From: Spirochaetia bacterium
Lineage (GTDB): Bacteria; Spirochaetota; Spirochaetia; Treponematales; Treponemataceae
Reading direction: 5' to 3'
Assembly: GCA_900769975.1 (NCBI GenBank)
Contig: CAAGIR010000260.1
Span: 1-13,576 of the forward strand
Length of the DNA: 13,576 nucleotides
Part shown: piece after piece, positions 6,109 through 12,553 of the stretch
Layout of the letters: each line of letters starts with the position of its first letter
Numbering within the stretch: the stretch's first letter is position 1
Notes under the pieces: generated by a model
What the model was told of the DNA's origin: nothing
Databases searched by the model: none
The model's input: only the letters and a program-made list of their open reading frames with translations
Made by a program: the position numbers and the translations under genes

Positions 6109-6513
6109 TCAAATCTCCTTTGTTTCGTTTTTTTGAAGATTTAATAGCACGTTTAGGCAATCTGTTCTTTTTGTTTTGTAATCTTTTATTGCATAATGAT
6201 ATATTGATTTTAATTCTTTAAGTTTTAATTCTGATTGTTTCAGCTCTGTTTTTGCTTTAGTTCTCATGCGCCAGTATACTTTTCTCATTTGTGTATTACT
6301 TGTTACATCTGCGGGGTGTTCATAATCCTTATATGTACACTTTTTGATGCGCAAATAATCTGCGAAGAACTTACTATGCTTGTATTTTCTGTAATCTACA
6401 TAGTTGCATTGTGTTTTTGCGATTTCGTATTCCTTTTGCTTTAATTCGTGAATAAGACAATCACTTTTGTTGTTAAATTTTCGCCCGTCTGTTGCTTCAT
6501 AAATAATTTTCAT
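6109..6513 (-). CDS. Conserved-type phage early protein, helical, Lys-rich (134 aa)
   Basis: The 134-residue basic protein begins MKIIYEATDGRKFNNKSDCL. The N-terminal pattern of Y-x-A-x-D-G-x-x-F followed by C-x-x-H-E is seen in small phage proteins of unknown function. The rest is rich in Lys and Tyr, with a long helix (KAKTELKQSELKLKELKSIY). The start overlaps the upstream stop (ATGA) and has an AGAGGTG ribosome-binding site. The base composition is more A/T-rich than the neighbours, hinting at a separately acquired gene. Function not recognised. Confidence 0.65.
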   Translation of the reverse strand: MKIIYEATDGRKFNNKSDCLIHELKQKEYEIAKTQCNYVDYRKYKHSKFFADYLRIKKCTYKDYEHPADVTSNTQMRKVYWRMRTKAKTELKQSELKLKELKSIYHYAIKDYKTKRTDCLNVLLNLQKNETKEI

Positions 6514-6971
6514 TGTTTTGCACCTCTAAATGTTTCCATGTCTACGAACTGCACGATTTTATCAACCTTGCGGGTGTAGAATAATTCGTGCTGGATTCGC
6601 AAATATAAATATGCGGTAAAACTTTCGCTTATCACAAAATCCGATACTTTCAGATAGCGGGCGATTATGTAAGTAATGGCATTGTGCGCCTTTTCCTCTT
6701 TGTCGCTCCTGCATAGTTCCGCTATGTGCCTATTTTTCTGCGCCTTAGTGCTGATGTACTTTAGCGCAATTTTATAACCCAGCGTGTACATGGAATTAAG
6801 CGCGTTTTGGTCGCCGTTTTCCTTATACGCCCATTGATAATTTAAAAGTCGCTCGTTGTCGTTTTGCGGCTGGTCATAATGGGGCAGGGCGGGCTTCGGT
6901 TTTTCTGCTTTATTTTCTTTCGGTAACTCGTCAAATTCAAACTCCAGCTGGACGGGTTGCGTTGTGTGCAC
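6510..6971 (-). CDS. Helical early protein, possibly sigma-like, GTG start (153 aa)
   Basis: The frame starts at GTG 6971 (AAGG about 10 bases upstream), inside the last 35 bases of the DnaC-like gene, and has no better internal start. The first 40 residues are a polar, Pro/Lys-rich linker. The remainder is helical (ERLLNYQWAYKENGDQNAL, IALKYISTKAQKNRHIAELC, HNAITYIIARYL, FTAYLYLRIQHELFYTRKVD). The arrangement faintly recalls region 2 of sigma-like factors, but no diagnostic motif is present, so the resemblance is only a suggestion. Position at the end of the early operon would suit a late-gene regulator. Confidence 0.6.
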   Translation of the reverse strand: MHTTQPVQLEFEFDELPKENKAEKPKPALPHYDQPQNDNERLLNYQWAYKENGDQNALNSMYTLGYKIALKYISTKAQKNRHIAELCRSDKEEKAHNAITYIIARYLKVSDFVISESFTAYLYLRIQHELFYTRKVDKIVQFVDMETFRGAKQ

Positions 6972-7641
6972 TTTCGCGCCTTATTTCCCCGCGGTAGCTT
7001 TTGCCCGTAAACTCCACAACTTGCGCGCTCTCGGTTAAGCGGTCGGCTGCGGCGATTCCCACATAATTCAAAAAATCTTTTTTTGTCTGATTGCTAATTA
7101 AAATAGTCGGCTTTCGGCGGTTGTATCGCTCGTTGATGATTTGATACAACATATATTGTTCTTCGGCTGCGGCTACTCCGCGCCCGATTTCGTCAATTAC
7201 CAATAGCCGCGCGTTGCCGTAGTTTTCCAAGATTTCGGCTTCTGATTCTTTGGCCGTAAATGATTTTGCGCGGCGCAATTCCTCTACAATGTTAGGCGAT
7301 AGCCGATACATTCCGCCGCACTCGCGGATAATTGAAAGGGCGAGGTGTGTTTTTCCTGTTCCTACTGTACCGATAAAAATAAGGCTGCAAAATACGCCGC
7401 AATCTACGGCGTTAATAAAATCCTGTGTCGCCGTCTTTGCTTTTATCTGCGCTTCTGTTTCTGCCTTGTATGTGTCTATGCTCTCATTCCAATAGCGCGC
7501 AGGGGCTTGTCTTTTATAGCGTTCGATTTTCTCGCGCTCTGCCTGCTTGCGCTCCATTTCCGCGATTTCTGCGTCGCGTTCGGCTGAATATTGCGAAAAA
7601 TCAATATTCAATATGTCCGATAATTTTCTCACTTCGTTCAT
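6937..7641 (-). CDS. DnaC/IstB-like AAA+ ATPase, putative helicase loader
   Basis: The 234-residue protein has a charged coiled N-terminal region (about residues 20-48), then an AAA+ core. Walker A is GTVGTGKT (91-98), Walker B is LLVIDE (146-151), a sensor-1-like TILISN is at 179-184 and a putative Arg finger in ADRL at 199-202. This is the layout of DnaC/DnaI/IstB ATPases, which load the replicative helicase. The gene next upstream encodes a putative replication initiator, the usual pairing in phages. No transposase lies nearby, which argues against an IS21 IstB. A GAGGTG ribosome-binding site precedes ATG 7641. Confidence 0.9.
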   Translation of the reverse strand: MNEVRKLSDILNIDFSQYSAERDAEIAEMERKQAEREKIERYKRQAPARYWNESIDTYKAETEAQIKAKTATQDFINAVDCGVFCSLIFIGTVGTGKTHLALSIIRECGGMYRLSPNIVEELRRAKSFTAKESEAEILENYGNARLLVIDEIGRGVAAAEEQYMLYQIINERYNRRKPTILISNQTKKDFLNYVGIAAADRLTESAQVVEFTGKSYRGEIRRESAHNATRPAGV

Positions 7642-7668
7642 TTCTCCGCACCTCTTTGTATTTTTTAA

Positions 7669-8283
7669 TTAAAATAAATCTGTGATTTCGTCGGGGATTT
7701 CGTTTTCGTTTCCCCACATTCCGCCCGCTTTTCGGTTGCCGCCCTCGCTCTTGTGGCGTCGCTCCCATGTGCGGACGCTTGCCCGCCAGTCTTTCATTTT
7801 TGCCGCGCCGACTTTCCAGCCTTTACTTTCGTAAAAATCAAAGAAAGCCTGTGCGTCCAGCCCGTTCTTTCTTTCCTCGCAATATGCGCGGATTTCTTCA
7901 ACGGTAGGCTTTACGAACGCCGCCGCTTTTTCAGGCTTTGCCGTCTGCGGTTCTGCGGGGGTTTTTTCGGGCGTTGCCGCCTTTTGTTCCGCCTGTTCGG
8001 TTTTCGCTGGCTCTTCCCTCGCTGGTTTCGTTCTCTGCTGGTACTGCTGATAGCGTTTTTGAGCCGCTTCTTTCCGCTTCTCGCTGATTGCCTTGTATTT
8101 TTCAGCTTCTGCGTCTATACGGCGGGCAATTTTCGTCCACAATGCCATTTCAAGCGTTCCATCTTTAAACGGCGGGTTTTCGCCATACAGTCCGTAGTTT
8201 ATCGTTGCTTGTATAAACTCGGTTTTGTATTGGTCGGGCAAATCATCGATGTAGTCTTTGTGAAAAACAAATGATTCTCTCAT
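7669..8283 (-). CDS. DUF6291-type phage replication protein (putative initiator/organizer)
   Basis: The 204-residue protein starts MRESFVFHKDYIDDLPDQYK, the pattern of the DUF6291 domain (about residues 1-60). A helical, Gln/Lys-rich stretch and an Ala/Pro/Glu/Lys linker follow. The C-terminal domain (about 135-180) contains IRAYCEERKNGLDAQAFFDF, then GWKVG and MKDWRASVRTWERR, a motif common in phage replication initiator or DnaD-like proteins. The tail is acidic and ends DEITDLF, like an SSB tip. I chose ATG 8283 (ATGA overlap with the HNH-like gene) over the in-frame ATG at 8394, whose extension lies inside that gene. It acts with the DnaC-like loader, by context. Confidence 0.78.
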   Translation of the reverse strand: MRESFVFHKDYIDDLPDQYKTEFIQATINYGLYGENPPFKDGTLEMALWTKIARRIDAEAEKYKAISEKRKEAAQKRYQQYQQRTKPAREEPAKTEQAEQKAATPEKTPAEPQTAKPEKAAAFVKPTVEEIRAYCEERKNGLDAQAFFDFYESKGWKVGAAKMKDWRASVRTWERRHKSEGGNRKAGGMWGNENEIPDEITDLF

Positions 8284-8582
8284 TGCTTTTTTCTCTCGTA
8301 TTTCTGCGCTTCCATGTCGTAGATTCTGCGGCAAAGTTTTATTGCTTCGCCCGTGTTGCCGCTTATATCCAGCGCACCATTGCATTTCAAGCAACAGGTC
8401 ATACCGATATTAAGGCGGTGGTCTATAACAAAATCCCCGTATTTCGCGCGGTTCGCTTTTGTATTTCCTATGCGGTGCGCCCCCTGCGGCTGTCCGTCGC
8501 GCAATGGTCGCCCGCATACCTCACAAACGCCGCCGCTGATTGCCAGCGCGTAGCGGCGTTGCTCTTTTTCCGCTTCCGTCAT
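8280..8582 (-). CDS. HNH-like / zinc-binding nuclease-type protein (100 aa)
   Basis: The 100-residue protein contains CEVC at residues 20-23, AHRIG at 35-39, DHRLN at 54-58 and CLKCN at 64-68. Two Cys pairs framing conserved His and Asn residues are the layout of small HNH or NinG-like phage nucleases. The exact catalytic HNH assignment is not certain, because H36, H55 and N58 are candidates only. Coupled by ATGA overlaps on both sides, it may process recombination or replication intermediates. It could instead be a non-catalytic zinc-binding protein. Confidence 0.7.
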   Translation of the reverse strand: MTEAEKEQRRYALAISGGVCEVCGRPLRDGQPQGAHRIGNTKANRAKYGDFVIDHRLNIGMTCCLKCNGALDISGNTGEAIKLCRRIYDMEAQKYERKKQ

Positions 8583-8824
8583 TCTTTCGTCAAGCTAATT
8601 GTTACTGATTCCGCAATGACGGAGCGTATAAGTTTTTGTCCGTCCCATGATTTCAGATATTCACGCACTTCGTGGGCTATGACTATACTGATGTCTTTAC
8701 TGGCAAATATTTTTTTTGCTAGTCTCTGAACCTTTTTATCTACGATTTCTTTTACCGTTTTCGGGTCAAGTTTTGCGTTTACTTCGTCGGCTATTGCCGA
8801 TTTAATCAGACTTTCAACCGTCAT
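8579..8824 (-). CDS. Small helical protein of unknown function (81 aa)
   Basis: The 81-residue protein is almost wholly helical and charged (ESLIKSAIADEVNAKLD, VKEIVDKKVQRLAKKIFASK, HEVREYLKSWDGQKLIRSVI). It has no membrane segment and no recognised motif. Its upstream leader, ACAGGAGTAAAACATTATG, is nearly identical to the leader of the DUF6273-like gene. Its stop overlaps the HNH-like gene as ATGA, so those two are coupled. Confidence 0.62.
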   Translation of the reverse strand: MTVESLIKSAIADEVNAKLDPKTVKEIVDKKVQRLAKKIFASKDISIVIAHEVREYLKSWDGQKLIRSVIAESVTISLTKE

Positions 8825-8840
8825 AATGTTTTACTCCTGT
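8821..8840. repeat. 20-bp direct repeat, copy A
   Basis: TCATAATGTTTTACTCCTGT, on the minus strand the ribosome-binding leader and ATGA of the 81-residue gene. It matches copy B at 9593-9612 in 19 of 20 bases. Confidence 0.85.
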
Positions 8841-8843
8841 TAC

Positions 8844-8862
8844 GCGGGGCATACAGCCCCGC
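8844..8862. other. Strong GC hairpin at the 3' end of the DUF6273-like gene
   Basis: GCGGGGC pairs perfectly with GCCCCGC around ATACA (7 bp, 5-base loop), 5 bases after the stop codon at 8868-8870. On the minus strand there is no T-run after it, so it is not a classic terminator. It could protect the 3' end of an mRNA or reduce readthrough. Confidence 0.6.
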
Positions 8863-8867
8863 AGATT

Positions 8868-9596
8868 TTATGATTTATGGATTATGAAGCGGGGGCGAAC
8901 GCAACGGTGCGCATAGCTCGCGTTGTTGTAGTAGGCATAGCCACGGCTGTTGGCAAGGCAGAAATGAGCCGCACTCGCTTCTTCGTCGTACAATGTCGAA
9001 AGCCAATAGTAGCGGCTACAATCTTCATCAAAATCAAAGGCTATGCGGTTGCGCCCTGCCTTGAAATATTCAAGCGCATTGTCGCCGAACATCTCTTCTT
9101 TGCTGATAAGCCCGCAACTTTCGGCGGGGATTCCCGCGCCATTCATTGCCCGTAAAAACTCGCTTTGCAAATACTGCCCCAACTGTGTCATTTCAAAACG
9201 TTTTTCGTTGTTCAAATCTATTGCGCTTTCAAAAAGGCAATGGTCGAAAATCAAAATCAAATCGCCGTTTTTGTCTTTGCCAATAACTATGGCTTCGTCT
9301 GCGTTGATGTGTTTTTCATCAAAAGCCAGCACCTCTTCGCCGTCCATTTTTACGGCTGGAACGGTAAAGGCGGGCAGTCTAACGCGGTCGCCGATTCGCA
9401 CATTGTCAAAGTTTTTCAAAATTGATTTAGGCGTGTAGGTCATTTGTGAAATAATCCCCGTTTCCTCTGCTGGTGTTGATTCTGTGTTTGTCGCTGGCGT
9501 TTTATCTGCGACTGTGATTTCTGTTTTTCCGCTGATTTCCAGTGTTTTCGTTCCTGTGATGATGTTTACATCGCAATTTTTGATGTTGATATTCAT
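8868..9596 (-). CDS. DUF6273-like (C-type-lectin-fold) protein within the early operon
   Basis: The 242-residue protein has an N-terminal beta-rich segment (MNINIKNCDVNIITGTKTLE), a Thr/Pro/Glu linker (about residues 30-48), then a DUF6273-type domain. That domain runs from IGDRVRLPAF through ILIFDHCLFESAIDLN and LGQYLQSEFLRAM to the diagnostic YYWLSTL, FCLANSRGYAYYNNASYAHR and CVRPRFIIHKS at the C-terminus. Related domains are found in phage and host surface proteins and share the C-type lectin/SUMF-like fold. No signal peptide is seen. It is unusual among replication genes and lies between two 20-bp direct repeats with its own 3' hairpin, so it looks like a moron or cassette. The ligand is unknown. 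Confidence 0.78.
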   Translation of the reverse strand: MNINIKNCDVNIITGTKTLEISGKTEITVADKTPATNTESTPAEETGIISQMTYTPKSILKNFDNVRIGDRVRLPAFTVPAVKMDGEEVLAFDEKHINADEAIVIGKDKNGDLILIFDHCLFESAIDLNNEKRFEMTQLGQYLQSEFLRAMNGAGIPAESCGLISKEEMFGDNALEYFKAGRNRIAFDFDEDCSRYYWLSTLYDEEASAAHFCLANSRGYAYYNNASYAHRCVRPRFIIHKS

Positions 9597-9612
9597 AGTG
9601 TTTTACTCCTGT
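9593..9612. repeat. 20-bp direct repeat, copy B
   Basis: TCATAGTGTTTTACTCCTGT, on the minus strand the leader and start of the DUF6273-like gene. It lies 772 bases from copy A; a recombination between the two would remove the DUF6273-like gene cleanly. Confidence 0.85.
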
Positions 9613-10025
9613 AAAATAATTCCTAAATCCGCCGCCAATACATGAGCGGCTTCTATCAGCTTCGCGCACTCGTCCGTTGAACTTTCGCTTTCGCCTATCG
9701 GGTGTATATGCCCGTTAATTTCCTCGTATGGGTAGCCCATTTCTTCGGTTGCTATCCGTTTGATTTCGTCTTTTACGGCGTTGTATGAGTTTTGCGTTGC
9801 GTTGCAAATCTGCATGATATGCCCGTTAAGGTGGTGATTCTGCGAATGTTCCCCAGTCGTGCGCCTGTGCTTTGGTGGCTGAATGGTAAGCAGTACATAA
9901 TCATTGTGCTTGTCGCGGCATTTGCGCAGTTCGCGTTTTATGTTCTCGCTCGCACCTGCGTCGGCGGGCGGTTCAAATGCTATGCGCTCCGCGATGTTCA
10001 CGCGCTTTAGTACATACTGCACCAT
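9603..10025 (-). CDS. NinB-like phage recombination-associated protein
   Basis: The 140-residue protein has an N-terminal region with YVLLTIQPPKHRRTTGEHSQ (about residues 43-62), followed by NHHLNGHIMQIC and a helical KDEIKRIATEEMGYPYEEING segment. It ends SSTDECAKLIEAAHVLAADLG. The sequence of TTG-x-HSQN-HxxxGH, a helical middle, then S-T-x-x-x-x-x-LIE-x-x-H-x-x-A is reminiscent of NinB-type proteins that assist phage recombination. Its place after the annealing-protein gene supports that role. The family call is tentative. The ATG at 10025 has a GGGGCGG ribosome-binding site. Confidence 0.62.
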   Translation of the reverse strand: MVQYVLKRVNIAERIAFEPPADAGASENIKRELRKCRDKHNDYVLLTIQPPKHRRTTGEHSQNHHLNGHIMQICNATQNSYNAVKDEIKRIATEEMGYPYEEINGHIHPIGESESSTDECAKLIEAAHVLAADLGIILQE

Positions 10026-10037
10026 TCCCGCCGCCCC

Positions 10038-10916
10038 TTAGAAAATGTCAAACGCTTGGTCTGCGTCCGATTCCCCGCCCTCTACGGGTTGCATTGTGTC
10101 AAATGACGGTTGCTGTGTTTCCGTCAAAGCCTGTTCTGCCAAATCTTCCGCGCTCGGCTGTGCGGGCGGGGCTGGTTCGGCTGGCGGCAATTCGGGTGCG
10201 TCACCGCGTCTGTTGCGCAGGGCGTTTTCAATGAACGCTATCAATTCACTAGCGGTTTTCGTCTGCCTGTAACCGCTGTATGTCTTGATTTCTTCATTGC
10301 TGAAAATCCGCTTGCCGTCTGCGTATTTCGCTTCGCAAAGTTTTTTGATTCGCGCCTTTTCTTCGGGTGTCGATTCGCCGCCCTTTGGTGTGAACGGAAA
10401 CTTTGAGGGCTGTTTCGGTTTTGCCGCCTGTTTCGGCGGTTGCGGCGTCTGCGCGTTTTCCTGTGGCTCGTTTTTATATTTAGTGCCGTCCCAGCGTCCA
10501 GCGTAGATGTCGGCGGCTACGCCTATCATTTTCAAGGCTGTACTGAAAGCGTCTGTAACTGCCATTTTGTAGCCCTCATCATTGGAAACCGCCGCGCCTT
10601 TTTCAAGTGCAACAAGGCGGCTTCCCCCGATTCCCACAATAGGCTCGCTCCATGTTTCGCCGTTCTTTAAGAAAACGGCAACCTGTGCAAATGCAAGTTT
10701 TTCGTTTCCCGCGCCCTGTTCAGTCCATAATTTTTGAATTTCGTATTTCCAGCCGATTCCTACAAGCCCGAACTTTTCAGTCATTGCCTTGTAACGCCAC
10801 TGTGGGTTGATGTCTGTTTTTCCTTTCAGCTTGCCAAACTGTATCTCGCGGAGCGCGTCTTTAGGCGGGCGGGCTAGTGATTCGTAAATCTTTACAGCTT
10901 CATTTATGTCTTTCAT
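10038..10916 (-). CDS. Rad52/Sak3-like single-strand annealing protein
   Basis: The 292-residue protein has a core (about residues 1-150) with the pattern INPQWRYKAMTEKFGLVGIG, then WKYEI, IVGIGGSRL and NDEGYKMAVTDAFSTALKMI followed by GVAADIY. This fits the phage annealing proteins of the Rad52/Sak3-like type, which bind single-stranded DNA and pair complementary strands. A Pro/Gln/Lys linker (about 155-185), a small helical domain (EEIKTYSGYRQTKTASELIA) and a Pro-rich tail follow. The end, ESDADQAFDIF, resembles an SSB C-terminal tip. It lies directly after ssb and the exonuclease, as a two-component recombination system would. The ribosome-binding site is CAGGGGGC. Confidence 0.8.
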   Translation of the reverse strand: MKDINEAVKIYESLARPPKDALREIQFGKLKGKTDINPQWRYKAMTEKFGLVGIGWKYEIQKLWTEQGAGNEKLAFAQVAVFLKNGETWSEPIVGIGGSRLVALEKGAAVSNDEGYKMAVTDAFSTALKMIGVAADIYAGRWDGTKYKNEPQENAQTPQPPKQAAKPKQPSKFPFTPKGGESTPEEKARIKKLCEAKYADGKRIFSNEEIKTYSGYRQTKTASELIAFIENALRNRRGDAPELPPAEPAPPAQPSAEDLAEQALTETQQPSFDTMQPVEGGESDADQAFDIF

Positions 10917-10928
10917 GTCTGCCCCCTG

Positions 10929-11360
10929 TTAGAACGATATATCTTCGGGAAAGTCGCCGCCGTCTGCGTCCGAATAGTCGCCCGCTGGTTCTTGCGGGGC
11001 TGTCGGCTGTGCCGCTCCCTGCGCTTCGTTGCTGCCGAGCAACTGTACATTGTTCGCGATGATACAAACCTTGCTGTATCTCACGCCGTCCTTTTCCCAC
11101 CTCTGCTGGTCAAGGTAGCCGTCCACGGCTATCTGCTTGCCCTTGTGCAGATATGGCTTGATGTTTTCCGCTGTCTTGCCCCAAACGGTCACCTCAAAGA
11201 AACTTACCTTGTCCGCCCATTCGCCGCCGCGCTTCTCGCTACGGTTTACGGCAATGCTAAGGTTTAGTCGTGCTTTGCCCGCTGTCGTATACGCAAAATC
11301 GCGCTCGCTTATGTCGCGGGTAAGCCGTCCGATTTCAATAACGCTGTTTAAGTCTGTCAT
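10929..11360 (-). CDS. ssb: Single-stranded DNA-binding protein
   Basis: The 143-residue protein from ATG 11360 begins MTDLNSVIEIGRLTRDISER and has an OB-fold core of about 105 residues (ARLNLSIAVNRSEK, VSFFEVTVWGKTAEN, GKQIAVDGYLDQQRWEKDG, YSKVCIIANNVQLL). A Gln/Ala/Pro linker follows, and an acidic tip ends DFPEDISF, the usual SSB tip for partner docking. The start was moved from the longer frame at 11426, which adds 22 residues that overlap the exonuclease. ATGA couples it to that gene. The protein coats single-stranded DNA during replication and recombination. Confidence 0.95.
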   Translation of the reverse strand: MTDLNSVIEIGRLTRDISERDFAYTTAGKARLNLSIAVNRSEKRGGEWADKVSFFEVTVWGKTAENIKPYLHKGKQIAVDGYLDQQRWEKDGVRYSKVCIIANNVQLLGSNEAQGAAQPTAPQEPAGDYSDADGGDFPEDISF

Positions 11361-12220
11361 TTCGCGCCCCCGTTCTGTGATTTGTAGAAATTGCAGAAGT
11401 CTTTGCAAAGGCAGTATTTGCCGCATTTACGGCTAACGGCTGGGCGGTGTTCTACATAGTGGCTATTGCCAAGTTCGCCCGCGCAGTTTTCCGCGTCGAT
11501 TTCAGTATCAAAAACGCGGATTGCAGTTTTGCGTCCGTTCTTCATTACCGCCCATTTGTCGCCGTCCGCCCAGCGTTCTTCGGGTGTGCATGGCTCTATA
11601 TCGTTGTCGCCCTGTTTTTCGGCGGCTTCGATTGCCTTTACTTTTGCGGTGATTCTTTCGCCCGTCTGTGCAAGTTCTTCGGGTGTAACCTCAAACTCGT
11701 AAATGAATACAGGGGCTTGCGGGTAAGTCCTGTCGGTTTCCGCTTTTGTCATGCTGTGGTCTTTCAAACAGGCGATGAAGCGGCATTTATGAACATCTAA
11801 GCCGTTCTGCTTCAAAAGCCATGCGTAGGTCATACCCTGCTTGTACCAATCCGAAAAGTCGCCTTTCATCACCTTGTATACGCTGGCGGTTTTCCAGTCG
11901 TTGATGATTCCGCGCTCCATGTCGTAACTGTCTATAACGCCAGTTACACGGCTGTTAGATACGGCGATGTCAAACTTTTCTTCGTGAAAGTTGCCGTCCT
12001 CGTATTTCTCCATGATTGCATGAAAAGCCGTGCCGAATGTCGCCCACACGCTGTCCGCCGCGTCTACGGTGAATTCTTCCCAGTGGCGTTCCTGTAAGAT
12101 GATTTCTTTCACGCCCTTGTTGAGCGTGGTTGCTGAATACTGCCCCGCCTTGTTGTGGCGTTCAACGCTTACGGCTTTGACGAACGATTCGGGCAAGTGT
12201 AGCCTGTTAGTTACTTTCAT
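11357..12220 (-). CDS. PD-(D/E)XK (RecB/Cas4-like) exonuclease
   Basis: The 287-residue protein shows the RecB-type nuclease motifs: GTAFHAIMEK (H67, E71), VTGVIDSYD (D97) and INDWKTA (D108, K110), then a WYKQGMTYAWLL helix with the Q/Y motif. The C-terminus has C266, C270, C272 and C276 (CGKYCLCKDFC), a possible iron-sulphur or zinc site as in Cas4/AddB-like nucleases. In phages such an enzyme resects double-stranded ends for the annealing protein encoded downstream. The ribosome-binding site is CAGGGGGC; it overlaps the small upstream gene by 14 bases. Confidence 0.88.
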   Translation of the reverse strand: MKVTNRLHLPESFVKAVSVERHNKAGQYSATTLNKGVKEIILQERHWEEFTVDAADSVWATFGTAFHAIMEKYEDGNFHEEKFDIAVSNSRVTGVIDSYDMERGIINDWKTASVYKVMKGDFSDWYKQGMTYAWLLKQNGLDVHKCRFIACLKDHSMTKAETDRTYPQAPVFIYEFEVTPEELAQTGERITAKVKAIEAAEKQGDNDIEPCTPEERWADGDKWAVMKNGRKTAIRVFDTEIDAENCAGELGNSHYVEHRPAVSRKCGKYCLCKDFCNFYKSQNGGAK

Positions 12221-12374
12221 TTTGTGCCCCCTGTTCCTCTGCCGGGTCTACTACTTGCACATTGACTGTGTAAGTGCCGTTTTCGTTCTGTTTGACTTCC
12301 GTAACTTCAAAGTACGGCTCTGTGTTTGAATATCCGCGTAATTTTTCGCAGATTTTTAAAATTGCATTTTTCAT
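12207..12374 (-). CDS. Small protein of unknown function (55 aa)
   Basis: From ATG 12374 the protein has 55 residues: an N-terminal helix (MKNAILKICEKLRGYSN), then a beta pair (YFEVTEVKQN, GTYTVNVQVVD) and an acidic/Gln tail. The start was chosen over ATG 12422 because GAGGTG lies 6-11 bases upstream of 12374, and because the longer form runs into the structured element at 12421-12548. It overlaps the exonuclease start by 14 bases, so the two are coupled. Family unknown. Confidence 0.6.
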   Translation of the reverse strand: MKNAILKICEKLRGYSNTEPYFEVTEVKQNENGTYTVNVQVVDPAEEQGAQNESN

Positions 12375-12420
12375 TTTTCGCACCTCAATTTTTAAGGCTT
12401 CTGCGTTGCGCACCGCTTCC

Positions 12421-12548
12421 ACCTAGTTTAGGCTCGCTGGCTTCAGCTTTCGCCGTCCAAATTAAGCCAGTCCGCCTATGTCATAGCAGGGGAATTGAAC
12501 CCCTTTATCCGTCCCCATACCCGGATAACGCCGCCTTCGGCAACTAGT
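12421..12548 (-). ncRNA. Putative structured RNA, multi-helix, of unknown class
   Basis: Read on the minus strand, five to six helices pack into 128 bases. P1 is CTAGTT/AACTAG (12542-12547 with 12423-12428), closing the whole element. P2 is GCCG/CGGC (12538-12541, 12530-12533). P3 is a 7-bp stem TTATCCG/CGGATAA (12522-12528, 12505-12511). P4 is AGGGG/CCCCT (12500-12504, 12488-12492) with a TTCAATT loop that matches the tRNA T-loop consensus. P5 is TAGGC/GCCTA (12474-12478, 12429-12433), with an inner 7-bp stem CTGGCTT/AAGCCAG and a CGGC-GAAA-GCTG tip. The GAAA tetraloop and a G-U pair occur only on the minus strand, so transcription would be minus. It sits between a nuclease gene and the recombination genes. 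It could be an RNA, a leader control element or an origin. Confidence 0.5.
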
Positions 12549-12553
12549 CAAAA

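Noticed and set aside
6937..7641. IstB of an IS21-type element
   Set aside because: No IstA transposase or terminal repeats; neighbours are phage replication genes.
12529..12552. TTGACT...TTATCC as a sigma70 promoter
   Set aside because: The -10 match is poor and the sequence lies inside the predicted helices P1-P3.
12474..12553. Complete tRNA gene or tmRNA on the minus strand
   Set aside because: Only the T-arm fits; there is no matching acceptor strand, no proper anticodon arm and no tag reading frame.
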